From the NCBI RefSeq assembly GCF_028453695.1, contig NC_135781.1, positions 19,777,640-19,841,639 of the forward strand: a stretch of DNA of 64,000 bases. The letters run 5' to 3'. The stretch is from Augochlora pura (lineage: Eukaryota; Arthropoda; Insecta; Hymenoptera; Halictidae). The notes beneath the pieces were generated by a model that was given only the letters and a program-made list of their open reading frames with translations, searched no databases and was not told the DNA's origin. Below are positions 12,231 through 24,582 of this stretch, one piece after another; positions within the stretch are counted from its first letter, which is position 1; each line of letters begins with the position of its first letter. Position numbers and translations under genes: made by a program.

Positions 12231-12566
12231 CTGCAGCATACACCTGGATGCTTGGATTGAAAGAGCGCCAGGTTCCGCTTCTAAACCCCGCGAAGTACCG
12301 TGTTTTCAAGTTGGCGGGTTAAAGATCGAAGTCACGGTACGTTCCAGGAAATTTTTCATAGTACACGATGCTTGACTCTCAGTGCATTCGCTTGAACGCA
12401 ACTCCGGAACGTTGAACCATGACGTTTAGCCAGTGTTTCGTTATCCAGGTTACAGTCAAAGTGTTAAATTGGGGCGTGTTTGCTCCCTTTGGCAAGCACA
12501 GTCGGAGTCTAGGAAATCGCACGTTAATTTCTTTTTTCGTCCCACCCTCTTTCTCGTATTCTCCCT

Positions 12567-12619
<53 letters not shown>

Positions 12620-13460
12620 TCTCTCGTTCTCTTTTCTCGTCATGTTCCTTTTTTAACCTCCAGCCGTCCGTTCGCCACAGGGGAAATTGGTTTTTTCCAT
12701 TGCACGGCGACGAGCTGGCACGAAAACACGCGGAAACAGCCAGCCAGCCAAGTCGAAGCATCCTTTTTTTCGAACGGGGACCTCGATTATACCCCAGGGA
12801 AATGCAAGTGCATCGTTTAATCGCGAAAGAAGCGCAATTTGTCGATCCCCGGCCATTAAATTGTTTCGGTTTCTCGGCGAATTCGTTAACGCGTCACGAT
12901 CGTGTCCCCGTAACACGAACATCTCGGTCTTAAAGACAGTTCGGGAAATTTTTGGATGGGTCGCGCCCGAGATACCGGCGCGGCGCTCGCTGACATTTCG
13001 CATTAATTCATAATAAACGTTCGCTTTGTTCCGGCTCGCGTAATCGCGGAATGAAATCGGCTAAACTCGTTCGCCGCGCTTAATACCGATTCAATCAAGA
13101 GATTCACGTCCCGGCGGAGAAGACGGTTCTCGATTCTCTATACTCTATCAAAGTCGTGACAATCCGCAGCACCTCGCAGCTCGCAAATGGAATTTCATGA
13201 GTAACAGGAACACGATTCTGCCTGCGCACCGTCTAAACATAAATCAACACGCGAGTCTACAATTCCTGGACCATTCGCCGAACAATTTACGAATGATTTC
13301 GCACGCTGTACAGAGACATCTTAAATTTCGCGGACGTCCCAGTCAGTCTCCTCCAGGAAGATGAACGGAGACCTGCAAGCCGATAAATCTTCATTATTAG
13401 ATTCCTTCGCGAATCTCCCCTCGGTTGTATTAGGATGTTACATATGAAATGTCGGATTTT
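12231..13460. other. Non-coding CpG-rich block
   Basis: This is a CpG-rich block containing the CT run listed separately. Overlapping open frames of 100-166 codons on both strands pass through the microsatellite and translate to serine/leucine or arginine/glutamate runs, so I do not call them genes. Confidence 0.6.
12570..12615. repeat. Microsatellite (CT)23
   Basis: An uninterrupted CT run of about 46 bases, with imperfect CT-rich flanks extending from about 12540 to 12637. Confidence 0.95.
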
Positions 13461-13468
13461 TAACTGTG

Positions 13469-14210
13469 TTCATCGAAGCAAGCACCAGCGCAACCAGCTA
13501 CGTTTCTCAATTTTATCTCTTTCGGTCGGCCATATTTTTCGTTTACGAGATTCTTGTCTGTTTCATCGAGATTCTCACGGTTTACGAGAATAAAGAATGA
13601 ACATTGCGCCCAGTTGCTGCATCATTTCGTTTATTTCTACAAGTGCAACTCAGAGTTGAAATTCTTATGAAAAGTAATAGTCTATTAAGCAGCTTGATAA
13701 ATAGACTGCGGATTTTAACACAAAATAAAACCTGTCTGCGTTGGTTATGGTATATTTATTTCCTTCATTAACCGTTTTAATGAGATGAAAATAACTGTAA
13801 CTGTTTTAGTTCTATTTCAGAAAAATAATATTCTTGCGTCGGCCACGCTTACAAGTTATTCGTATTATTAAACCGCTTTTTCTCTGTGTAGAGATGAAAT
13901 TAAGTATCTAAATAATTTATGTAAAGTTAGATATGTCACAATCAGCCAAATTATTCTCCTGAATCCATCTTTATTATATCTAGTATAAGCTGGGAAATTT
14001 TAAAGATAAATTGCATATTGTATTATCAAGGTAGATTGATGACTATGATTTTCAAGTTCATGAATCAAAGTAAGCATCACTGCAACCAATTGTGACTGTC
14101 TCATCTCAATTTTCATTCCAGAAGGACGAAGGTTCTCTGCGTCGCTCACGCTTACAAGATTGTCGTAACTTTTAATTTTACATTTTCTCTATGTCCAAAT
14201 AAAACGAACA
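13469..14210 (+). repeat. Diverged tandem triplication, about 300-bp unit
   Basis: GCGTCGGCCACGCTTACAAG at 13836 recurs as GCGTCGCTCACGCTTACAAG at 14139, followed in both by TTTTCTCTNTGT. The first unit has GGTCGGCCAT at about 13524. Upstream, TTCATCGAAGCAAGCACCAG at 13469 matches TTCATGAATCAAAGTAAGCA at 14057 and both continue into GCAACCA. Offsets are about 300 bp per step. The copies are strongly diverged and non-coding. Confidence 0.5.
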
Positions 14211-14493
14211 CTAAGCCTACCACGATTAACGAATAGTTTCTCATTTTACAATTATAAAAATTATAAAGTCGCTTTTATGAATCAATAATTGAATAAATTA
14301 CATTATTAAATCATGCACTACACTGAAAACTGTACAAAATTTTAGCTTTGTCAGGAATACTGCCACATATGTGTACGTTTAGTTTTCTTAAAATTATAAT
14401 TATTCTATTAAGTCTAATGACAATGTGAATCAGTTGAAGAACTATTCGTTACAGAATCCCTCAGCAATACCGGAAAACTTCATCGAATGAAAT

Positions 14494-14540
14494 GAAATGG
14501 ATGATAAATAAAAATGAAACGGATGATAAATAAAAAAGAA
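14494..14540 (+). repeat. Short tandem duplication, 22-bp unit
   Basis: ATGAAATGGATGATAAATAA is followed directly by a second copy, ATGAAACGGATGATAAATAA, with one change. This is local slippage-type duplication. Confidence 0.8.
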
Positions 14541-15744
14541 ACAATTAAATAGATTGCTCCCTATTATAAAAATTCATCCCTGAAGAGGTTAATAAATTTC
14601 ACTGTCTCACTTTTAGAAGGTAAAAGGTAATGCATATCAGTCAATTTCACTGCTTAATAGGCTCAGCGTTAAGTGTTCCCGAAGAAGCAACCTAATTTTC
14701 CCTCGGTTTCCTCAGCTGTCAGACGTTTCCTTATTCGTACCGATGAGTATTGGAATGTTTGCCCGATGAAATTTGGAGGATTCGAGCAGCTGCAACGACG
14801 TCGTAGCGATAATGAAATCGGTTTTAGCCATCCTTAAGGTCGAGCCTTGGGAATCGGTGAAATCGAGCGGCAAAAGGGGGAAAGATCGACGCGAGAACAT
14901 ACATACGTACGTGGAAGCCCGGCCAGCTCGAACTAATTATCTGTCCGTAAATGGAATAGAAACGTCAGGCGATCTATGCCGTACGTGTCCTATGCCGATT
15001 GCGGGCCAACGGGTACGCGATTTCTGAACGAGGACGAGACCGGCCGAGCGAGCGGCACAAAGTTCATGTGAAAGGGGAACCAATGAGCATGAAACATGCG
15101 GCGAATATATACGTCCATACGTTGGCTGTACCCATACGTTTAGCGGAGGATACACATGCTAGAGAGGTAATCGGTGTGTAACCGATTTAAGTCTAAGGCC
15201 GTGGTCGCACGAGCAACAAGCATGCGTCGGGGCTCTACCTTAACATGATCGCGACTCCGTGTCCCGCGCGTTGGTCATGCCGATTTTTTAGGAAACGGTC
15301 TCAACAAGTCTCGCGGACTCTGGGATTCCATTTTCGGCGAAAGAAATACCGTACAGATTCGGAGATGACGCTGACTTATATCTACGCGCTAATTCTACTT
15401 GTTTCTTGAAGTTTCTTATGCAATAGATAATAATCTTTTTAAGAAGATTACAAGGATTCTTTCCTTATATATTTTTTTAATTTAGATAAATACTGTAATA
15501 ATAAACACTATGCCTTTACATTAATTATATTAGTCACTAACATTGTTCTTTAAGCAATGTAAACATGATATTTAAATATAACGAGTGCGATTAGAAAGCT
15601 GTTTAGCTTGTTAATAACATTGTCAAACAGAATCTCTTCCAAAAATTTGTAACTCAAGCAATATGGAACATATTCATTTACATATATAGTATTTGCTAAA
15701 TGAACCATCTGAACTTGTACTATACTTGTATGATACAAATACTA
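14541..15744. other. Non-coding stretch with CpG-rich core
   Basis: About 14690-15370 is CpG-rich, with AT-rich flanks. Short open frames on both strands have no recognisable product. GAAGAGGTTAATAAA near 14575 could be a lone TTAA-element end, but no partner was found. Confidence 0.5.
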
Positions 15745-16064
15745 TTAACCCTTTCGCTACGGAGCGTATTACTGAGTAGTTGACACTGAGATACGGAATG
15801 CTACGAAGTAGAAGTCGTTTCTTGTTCTCTAAATTTTACAATGATATTTCTTTTATTTAGTAATATCACTTTACTTTCTAAAATATAAAAGCTTATAATC
15901 ATGATTTATTTTTTTAAATATTATAGTCAACTGTTTGTTGTTTAACAAAAGTATCTTATGTAAAGTATGAAATATATATATATATATATATATATGGTAT
16001 GAACGTATATATGTATACGCTCTTCGTATATAAATGGTCGTTCGTCGAGGAGGGAAAGGGTTAA
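15745..16064 (+). mobile_element. TTAA-bounded miniature element, 320 bp, with (AT)12
   Basis: The element begins TTAACCCTTTCGCTACGGAG and ends GAGGAGGGAAAGGGTTAA. The first 11 bases, TTAACCCTTTC, are exactly inverted at the other end. The interior is AT-rich and contains a 24-bp AT run at 15972-15995. It belongs with the other TTAA elements by target and terminus type but is longer, partly through microsatellite growth. Confidence 0.6.
15972..15995. repeat. Microsatellite (AT)12
   Basis: An uninterrupted AT dinucleotide run of 24 bases inside the TTAA-bounded element at 15745-16064. Confidence 0.95.
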
Positions 16065-16138
16065 TTACCACATCTCCTAGTATGTACATTGATAGAAACG
16101 ACTAAGATAGTTCGTACTATGACAGTTATACTGACATT

Positions 16139-16166
16139 TGTAGATTGTATTAAGGTACAATCTACA
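16139..16166. repeat. Perfect 11-bp hairpin
   Basis: TGTAGATTGTA is followed by a 6-nt spacer TTAAGG and the exact reverse complement TACAATCTACA. It lies 75 bases past the TTAA element. The arms are too short to suggest a microRNA precursor; a small foldback or recombination relic is possible. Confidence 0.7.
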
Positions 16167-16788
16167 TATGTATTTGCATGTTTGAAATATTTATTTCTTC
16201 AGATGGTTCATTTTACAAGTACAGTGTCGACATATATGTATACGTGCTACGAGACGCGTTAGATCGGCAACGCTTTTATTATTCAGAGAATGATCCAGCC
16301 GCTTGATGCGCAGATGGATCAACGACAAGAACTATATCTAGCCAAACGAAAAAGCTGCGATTAAGCGTCGCATCGGCAGCAATCGGTCGAAGCGAGCGCG
16401 AGTAAATAAAGAGGGTGACGCTAGAGAGCGGTGGGGGTAAGAAAGAGAAAAACTTAGGGCGGCATGGAAAAGTGGGAAATGCTCAGGCTTCGCTCATTAG
16501 TCTTTGTACCTCCGGCTAGAATAACAAGTTCGAGTTAACCAGGCGTTTCTAAAGTCTTACGCAAATGAACGAAAGAAATGAAAAAGAAGCGCGCGGGACA
16601 GCTTCTAGAAATGGAAAGTACAGCGGCGGAGTACGGCTTAATCAGTCGTACTGTTCGAGGTTCTCTTATTTCGTCTTTCCTGCGGAATACGGGATGAGAT
16701 TTAAAAAGAGAGAAATAGAGGGAGGGAGAGCGAGAGATGAGGATAACGGAAAAGAGAAAGAGAGAAGGAGAAAGGTGGAGAGACAGGA

Positions 16789-16814
16789 AGAGAGAGAGAG
16801 AGAGAGAGAGAGAG
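16789..16814. repeat. Microsatellite (AG)13
   Basis: A pure AG run of 26 bases inside a longer purine-rich strand (about 16700-16820). Confidence 0.95.
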
Positions 16815-17340
16815 GGAAGACATCGCGGGAGCGCGAGCTTTTAAAGAAGTTTCGCCGGTCGACAGGGTCGAACATAAATAAGAGACGTAATCGGACGTAG
16901 TAATCCCGAGTCGATACGGAGCTCCTCGATTAAGTTTTTCAGCGGTTCTGCCGGAGATCGACTGGGCCACGCGAAAGACAAAAGCGTGCGCGCGCGCTCG
17001 CATTTATAAAAGGAACGAAGAAAAAACGGGGGAAGAAACGTGGGATTTCGAGGTAAAAGTCGCGTGGAATATAAATTGTTGAATTTCATTTTCTCCGGCT
17101 GATGGCGTACGGTGAAATAAAGAGAAGTTAGCGAAAAAGAAGGATCCGCGCGTATCGCGGAACGCATAGAGTGGCTGAGAGCGTCCGAATCTCGGATTCC
17201 TGGAAGGGACGGCATGTAAATGGAATGAAAGTTTTTTTTAAATATCGCATCAGGGCTCCCTCGCGACGTCCTCACTTGTAATTAGCATTATTATCTCGGG
17301 GCAACTGTCTGTGAAACAGACCATCGGCCCGAGCCCGGGC

Positions 17341-17360
17341 GCTGCTGCTGCTGCTGCTGC
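17341..17360. repeat. Trinucleotide repeat (GCT)6
   Basis: Six GCT units plus GC in CpG-rich DNA. No coding frame with a recognisable product contains it, so I treat it as a non-coding triplet repeat. Confidence 0.9.
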
Positions 17361-18019
17361 GTGACTGGCACCAGCCGGTGGGAATTGAAAAAGGAGCAAC
17401 TTTAATCGCACGTTCACCGCGCTCGGAGACGACTCAAACTCACGCGTACAGGTACTCCGCTAATTATAAACTGGACACCTGTGCGCCGCTTCTAATCGCT
17501 GACTTTTCCCTCCGCCTGCCCGCCTTTGTCGGTTTTCTTCGAAATCCACCGTTGATTGTATCGTCTGGAAAACCGAGTTGTTGCAAATTCTTGGAAAGAA
17601 ATCGTATAAAAATGTATACCTGTGTAATTGGTCCCACGGGATGGAACCTTCTTCTTTCGTGTCTTTCATCCTTTGCACTCGCGAGCATCCTCTCACAATC
17701 AGGTACGTAATGGGACTGCTGCTAATTATATTTAGTTTCTTCATTTACTTGTTTAGAGGATATACCCAATCGAGCACACAATTACATTATACGAAGCCAA
17801 AGATAGACAAGGGATTATTTATACGATTTGATCGTACAGATAAACGAATTAATTAAGCTGACTGTGACGCTTGATTGTTGTTTATAGCAACGTCAAGATA
17901 TGACATTCTTTACTTCATAAAACTTGTGTCAATGCAATTTTATGTTAAATTTTACTGAATTAGAATAATTCTTTTTAATGTTATATTCTTTCATGTTTGA
18001 TTTCATGTAACACTTAGTA

Positions 18020-18240
18020 TAGTGGAAGCTCGATTATTCGGACCAAGTAGAGTGACATGAACGTTGGGATCATAAAACACTGATAATGTAATAAACTGAT
18101 AATAAAGGATCTGATGATCTATTTAAAAAATGTTCGAGTTAATGGTAAGTGATGTAAGAAAATTCTCTACCTTCTTGAATTACCTTCTTCCGAAAAATAG
18201 TTTTACGTTAACAGCCGGATAAAAAGGATTGGTCATAATA
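18020..18240 (+). mobile_element. Pogo/Tigger-like element remnant
   Basis: After a TA dinucleotide the sequence reads TAGTGGAAGCTCGATTATTC and continues GGACC. This closely resembles the CAGTGGAACCTCGATTATCC-type termini of pogo/Tigger elements of the Tc1/mariner superfamily. About 200 bp downstream, GCCGGATAAAAAGGATTGG is a plausible but much-decayed inverted right end. The interior has no transposase. The left end is the stronger evidence. Confidence 0.4.
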
Positions 18241-19880
18241 AGAGGGATTTTGTATCTTAGGTAATGAATTCTTAACAGTAAACTGTTATGACTTCATAGA
18301 TAAAATGTATAAGTTTACTTGATTTGGTAATGCATTCAAACTATAAATAGAAATTAGATAAAAGATAAAATCACTACACGTGGATGGAACATTGTCAATT
18401 ACTACCGTAATTGCATGTCTAGAATGAAGATTTCGAGAATTTACGATAAAAATAACTATGTAAAATATCAAGCCCAGAAAATGTTAACAGAATTTAAGAA
18501 TTTTCTTAGATTCACTAAAAGAAGAAATAGATTTTAGTCCATTACAATTTAGTTCAATTTATAATCATCATACTTAAGTGGTTCAGACAATTTAAATTTT
18601 TTGCACATTTCGTAGAAACGAGTGGATGAATTGCAAAACAAGAAAACATTTCACAAATTTAGAAATACTCCTGCGTTATTTTTAACTTATTGAAGTAATT
18701 AAAAAAACACTTGAACTTTCATGTTACTCATGTATCTTGCAATTGAACCGTCTAGTTTGAAAATGACCATAGCTAATTTATATTTAAATTGAGATACTTA
18801 AGGCCTATGTAGGTTATGTTCCAAAAAAATGTCGTTTTTAAAAAATAAGAAATATAAAAATATAAAATACCAATGTATCACATTGCCTAAATGTGTCTAA
18901 GAGACTTAAATTTACATTTCCTATTAAAATACTAGCAATTATTATATTATATGTGAATAATTGCAGTACTGCAGTTATCAACAAAAAGTGACAAATGAAC
19001 TGAGGTTATTTCCAAAATAAATAATTCAATTAAGGGATGGAATTCTTGTTTCGCATAACAGACCAAACATCAATTTACCTGGTTTACTTTGTAGTTCAGT
19101 TGTTCATCCTCGATCAAGATCTGTCCGTAAAAGATTTAATAAATTACCTCTACCAAACTGAAAAGTTGTTCGAACAATAAACTATACGGCATTCCGTTCA
19201 ACGGATGCATTCATCCCGCCTGCCCGAATAAATTCTTCAATGGCAGACATTATGGAATCATCGAAATTGCTCCGGCTGTTAGACCTGCCATTCGTAATTT
19301 ATACCCGTAGCGCGAGCCGCTTGTTTGAGTAATTAACGCATCACGCTGAAAAACAGCATTCTCGCGAATATTATTAATCGCAATTATGATCGGTGTATTT
19401 AGAGCCGTCGACGCTGTGCAGCGGAATCACCGTCGATGAAAAACGAGGCCCTGTTGTTTCTGTATCATTGTCGCGACACCAATTGGAAAACGGCGTGTCA
19501 ATTTGATGCTGGCTGAGCGTCTACCTACGGTATAAACTTTACACGGGTTGACAGCCGCTATAACGACGCCGACAATGCGAACAATGGAAACGTTAATTTA
19601 CAACGCATTCGGCCGCGGATCAGCTCGAAAAATCGTTATGCCTGATGGATCGCGAAATAGCTTCGCGACTGTATTGTCTGTCAAACGCGTTCCCAGCAAC
19701 TCGTTCCGATAATGACGAATGAAATGACTGTGCATCGACGTTCGTACAAGAGATCGTTCACGGTGGCCATATATTGCGAGATAATTGTTTCTCGAAATGA
19801 ATTCCGCGGCTCGTCAAATTTTCTTCCCTTTGAATCTGCCATTGCGAAGGGGGGCTTGTGACATTCTGCGATTCTACTTC
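18241..19880. other. Non-coding stretch, AT-rich then CpG-rich
   Basis: 18241-19160 is AT-rich with nothing recognisable. 19180-19880 is CpG-richer. No exon, RNA gene or transposon end could be supported. Confidence 0.55.
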
Positions 19881-19881
19881 T

Positions 19882-20712
19882 GAATAGAAATAACTCGATC
19901 GTAACACTTTTTTCTAGGAAAATACTGTTACGACGACATGAACAATGCATATGTCAGCTGTGCGTTGCATTGCTGATCGAGAAAAGTAGACGGTCAAATT
20001 GATATTCAGGTTTTTAAACAAAGTGGTTTTTTATAAGAAGAAGGTGATCAGATTGGCTCGAGACGTCAAAGAGGCTTGACGTACTCTCGATGATTGATAT
20101 TAATAAATGTTGTATTGCTTTTTTATTACAATATGGAGCAATGTTTTATTATAGGCGGAGGCATAACCTTCGCAACGATACGATGACATTTGACCCGGGG
20201 TTTAACGAATAAAATAACGAAGGTAGTAACGAATAATAGATATATTTAGGTATCTATTAATGCAAAAATAAAATATTTTAAATTGATAAAAGAACACTGT
20301 TAGAACGAAAATACGTGTTTAAAATTCTGTGAAAATGTTATAACGCTCCCTTAAGCATGCTGGGGTTAAATATTCTCAGTCAGAAGTTTCGACACGGTTA
20401 CTATAAGGAAAGTAACGTAGAAATGACGGAGAAAGTATTATACTCTCAACCCTGACTGCTACTGGTGTTACAATCGTCCCCGAACACGCTTCTCAGCGCA
20501 AATTATAAATTACACCTGAGACCCTTAGCAGTGGTAAGTCATGACCAGCATTGTTTTAAAAGAGGTCAGATTAAAGATGTAGAAGAAAAAAGCGCATTCT
20601 CAAAACGGAAATGTTCATATCGCGATTTTATGTCTGTAACTTACTGAGGTAAACCTATTATTATCATTACACTTTAGGTTCTTATTTATGTATGATGCAA
20701 ATGGGTAGATTT
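19882..20712 (+). repeat. Dispersed duplication, copy A
   Basis: This segment is collinear with copy B at 24583-24859 plus 25625-26053. Shared landmarks in order are GAATAGAAATAA, GTGCGTT(G/C)CATTG, GAAGAAGGTGATCAGATTGG, GATATTAATAAATGTTGTAT, TTCGCAACGATACGATG, TATCTATTAATGCAAAAA, CTCCCTTAAGCATGC, AGGTCAGATTAAAGAT and ATGGGTAGATTT. Identity by eye is about 75-85 per cent in the aligned blocks. It is non-coding, and terminal structures are not evident. Confidence 0.75.
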
Positions 20713-20773
20713 AAGTAGCAGCAAAATATGAGCAATTAAATTACTTATATATCTTTAACACTTGTTAAATTTA

Positions 20774-21065
20774 TGAACCTTCCGTGAACCAGCTGAGAAG
20801 AAGTGTCTTTCTGAACCATGTGATGTTAATTATATCTAGAACATTATCCATATACAAATATATAATTTTAACATGAATACACGTTGAAATTTATCATTTT
20901 TGTAATAAGAACGAATTTGATTAAAACAAACTCTGATCATTTAAAAATGGACAATTTATTATTAATAACAAAAACTCAAGCCGCTTGCCTGTACTTTGTA
21001 ACAAAATACAGCAGTTTTAAAACCACCGTGGTTAATTTTACTTCACATAACTCGCGGAAGGTTAA
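20774..21065 (+). mobile_element. Possible TTAA-bounded element, 292 bp
   Basis: The left end is TGAACCTTCCGTGAACCAGC. The right end read on the reverse strand is TTAACCTTCCGCGAGTTATG. The inverted match covers about 14 bases with few differences, and the left TTAA is mutated to TGAA. The interior is AT-rich. The terminus differs from the CCTTTGCAC type, so membership in the same family is inference. Confidence 0.42.
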
Positions 21066-21571
21066 AGGAAATTAGAAATCCCTCGGCGACTCCTGTTCCT
21101 TGCAACAGATGTAAACAGGTTGCATTTTGCACAAGAACCTAGTTATTAGAGTACGGCTATTTCCGCCCTAAAGTGTTACATTCGCGACCGGATTTCCCGC
21201 GCCGGAGTGTCCAGAGGACGATTATATATAAGGTGGCGCGAATGTTTCGAAATTGATTGGTTCGACGTGTATTTATAGATATCGAGATTCATCGAGGTTG
21301 GCTAGCCGGCGCTGTTTACGGCCGACGGTTCCCGTTTCACCGCGGTTAATTCATTTAGCCGTCGGACGGTGCACCGAGCGCGAATCGAGTTAATATCGAG
21401 TGTGCCTGCCGTCCCTGGCTCCCGGTTATCCCTCTCTTCGTTATCTGGCCACTGAAAAAAGAGTACTCTGTTACCATGGCAGTCAAATCGATTACTGATT
21501 GGCAGGTAATGCGCGTGTAATGCGTCGGCCGGCGCGGCACCCGCGCAACTCTGCCACTCTCTCTCACCCCT

Positions 21572-21613
<42 letters not shown>

Positions 21614-24582
21614 ACTCTCTTTCTCTCTCTCTCTTTCATTCTCTCTCGCTCTTCGGCTAAACGTGTGCACTTGTTGAACGGAACCGGTCAAAGGATGCGT
21701 CCGATGCAATCGTCTGCACCGCTGGCATCCGAATTGAATCCACGTAATTGCGATGAAAACAGGGGAGGGGATACTTAATTTGGTAATTTTAGAATTACGT
21801 ACGAGCTCCGCTCCGTACAGTCGACCGCCATCAAATCGACGGTGAAATTCAATGAAGGGTGAAGCGAAAGACGCGATCCACCGTTACTTTCGCTGCCTAC
21901 TTCCGGCTTCTACTCGTGACCCCCCCCCCAACTGTCATACATCGCAATTTCATTATATATTTAATGGTATATCTGCTCGATTCGCTATATTTAATCTCTT
22001 AAACGCCGGTGGCCTGAAAAGGGAGCAGAATTTGATCATTCGTTTACGATCTTACATCGTTTAATTTCGTTGGCGATAGCATCCTTCCGTTAGTAATGAT
22101 CAAAATTGTTTACGGAAATTAAAAGGGACAGAGGTTCGATGCAAGTGTATTTTTTTTCTTAACGATTTTAATATAGTCGAAGTAACGCAGCAGTGTTTGA
22201 CAACTCTTTGAATGTTTTCACGTTTCAGTACGGTTTTAAATGTTGATTATTCTGAATGCACAAGAACCGTAGTCTAATAATGACATTAATAACGAACTGT
22301 TTCCTGAATCTTTAAAACTTACTTCTTGGCGTACGAATGACGATTTCAATTATCTTTTCCAGAGAGGTAACGAGATTTAATTATTGATTCATCTTTCCGC
22401 ATTCTTCAGTTCTGTTTGTAATTCTTTTAATAAGAAACGTTTTAATAATGCCTCGCATGCGGACAGTTTTTCAACAATACGTTAAGAATAGTTTTCGTTA
22501 ATTTTTGGGACTGTCCATTTTTCGATGCACCACTCTGGATATCTACTGTTTTCCTCTGACAATAAAGATAAATTATTGATAACTTGTGCACATCCTTCTA
22601 TTCTTCAATTACCTTAAGCTTTGACATTATTTACAGAAATATCAATTTCTACTTCAATACGAACATTGTAGTACTAGACTTTGCATACTGTTTACAAAGC
22701 ACAGAATAAAATAGGATAAACACAGCAATTATTATTGCATTATAACAGCAATCGAAATAGTAAAATATCGACGTATCGCTTTCAATTTGATCTAAACGTC
22801 GTAGAATTTATCTAATTAAATAAATTGCTTCAATCGGATCTAATTTTTCGCGATTGTAACAGTCAACACCGTTCTTTCAACTAAAGTCGGCCATCATTAG
22901 GATCGTACGCTTCCCTATTATTTCCAGTAACAAATTAAGGCCGGGATCGTCCTCGTTCGACGTCGTTAATTCTAATTCCTCGTCTCACGATTGCAGAAGT
23001 TAGAAAGACGCGTGTGATTCTCATTAGAAATACTCTCGATCGGCGAACAATCGCGGCTTCGTTCGGCTCGGCAGACCTCTGACCGTATCGATGCCGTAAT
23101 TGGCCGATTGGCAGACGGCATCTCCGTGGCAGCAGGTTGCGCAATGGCAGCCGGGGGAATCAGCATGTAGCACGCTTCAAGATGAGGCGAATATTTTTCC
23201 TAATCGGGCGCGCGAAACATACGGCCAAGGCGATTTCTATCGGCGAACCTACGAATACGGTGTAGAGACTTCCCGGCCGCGAACGATGCGAAAATCTTAC
23301 TTTCTCTCGGTTTCAGCCGAGCCGTAGGAACGGTTCACCGTGTACCGCTCTTCGGAGGTGTTAGATTTGCATCGGTGATTACGGATGATCGACCTCTTCC
23401 GGGAAAAGTTCGCGCGGCAGTCCCCGATGCGTGTTTCGAGACGTTTTAGCCCGCCTCTATCGTGGACACTCGTGAAAGTAATAACAAATATTTGCGTATC
23501 CCGTTACAGGCGCGAGCCTATTGTTGCCAACCTTATCGTTTATAATTCCCATCGTCTCCGATTCGCTGGGTTCCGTGGCTTTTTCTCCGCTGAAAATTAA
23601 TAGAGGAAAGTAGACAATCAGATTCTCCTGGATAGCCGGTCGCGTACAATAAGTCTCTCACTCGTTCGAATCTTCTTTTACTCGAACAACAATCAGCTGT
23701 TGCAGCCGATATAATATGTTTGTTTTCATCTTTTATTAACATTCCTTCGTGATGCGCTTATAGTCATCTTATCATAAATATTTTTTATACGATTTGGACA
23801 AATCGGTGCAACAGTTTTATTTAAACGAATCCTCGCGGCACTAACTTCCTTTTCATTTTGGGAGATTCATAAGTCCAACATTATAAACAATTCTGGATGA
23901 AACATAAATTGTGCCATGCATAGAATAGAACACGCATCACCATCAGATAGAATATTTTTGTAGAAAAGGAACAATCAATTGTTTTATCCTATGAGATAGT
24001 ATGATTACAATGTTACATGCGAAGAAGAAATTAATTACATGCCCAAGTGCCAAACGCTACAGCAATAAAACAAAATGGCCCCGTCACGTCTCCGACATTT
24101 ACCTGGTAAAATGCCAAAGTGAGTGAACCTATAACAGATATGTATTTACCAGTTTCATAGAAATGGTAGTACTTCATACTAGGCTACTACTGAGAGCCAG
24201 TTCTCTCCATCCAATGAAGAGGAAAGCTTTCTTTTATCTATTTATTACTTTAAATACCGTCGGTTTTCTAAAACAGTCACTTTGAGATTTAAGATCAAGA
24301 AAATGAGTTTCTAAATAAATGTCTGAAGAGCGCCAGCAGTTCCATTCATAATTCGACGAATTAGTTGGGTTAATATTATGTAACGCATTGTTTTGAAATT
24401 GTTATTCGACTGAAAATTATGCAGCTTCTTTTACATAAGCGCATTAATTAAAAAGCCTGCTAAGGTAAGAGTCATACACTTACTTAAGTGTATAGTATTG
24501 TGATTCCCGGCATTGTTTCTAACGTGTAATGTTTAGGTGGTATTGTCTGTGTTTATAATAACTGGAAGAGAATATGTCGACA
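21066..24582. other. Non-coding mosaic stretch
   Basis: CpG-rich blocks lie at 21080-21840 and 22900-23620, separated by AT-rich DNA. Contents seen are a CT microsatellite at 21579-21604 and a C9 run near 21921. Open frames of up to 135 codons either run through the CT tract or lack any protein character. Confidence 0.55.
21579..21604. repeat. Microsatellite (CT)13 with imperfect extension
   Basis: A pure CT run, followed by interrupted CT, TCTA and CTTT units to about 21650. Confidence 0.9.

Larger units (their letters stand above)
16167..18016. other. Non-coding CpG-rich block
   Basis: 16250-17720 is CpG- and purine-rich. It contains (AG)13 at 16789-16814 and (GCT)6 at 17341-17360. Open frames of 100-144 codons on both strands overlap the purine-rich DNA and have no recognisable domain. 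Confidence 0.55.

Noticed and set aside
12419..13013. Open frames of 101-166 codons on both strands
   Set aside because: They pass through the (CT)23 microsatellite and translate to serine/leucine or glutamate/arginine runs.
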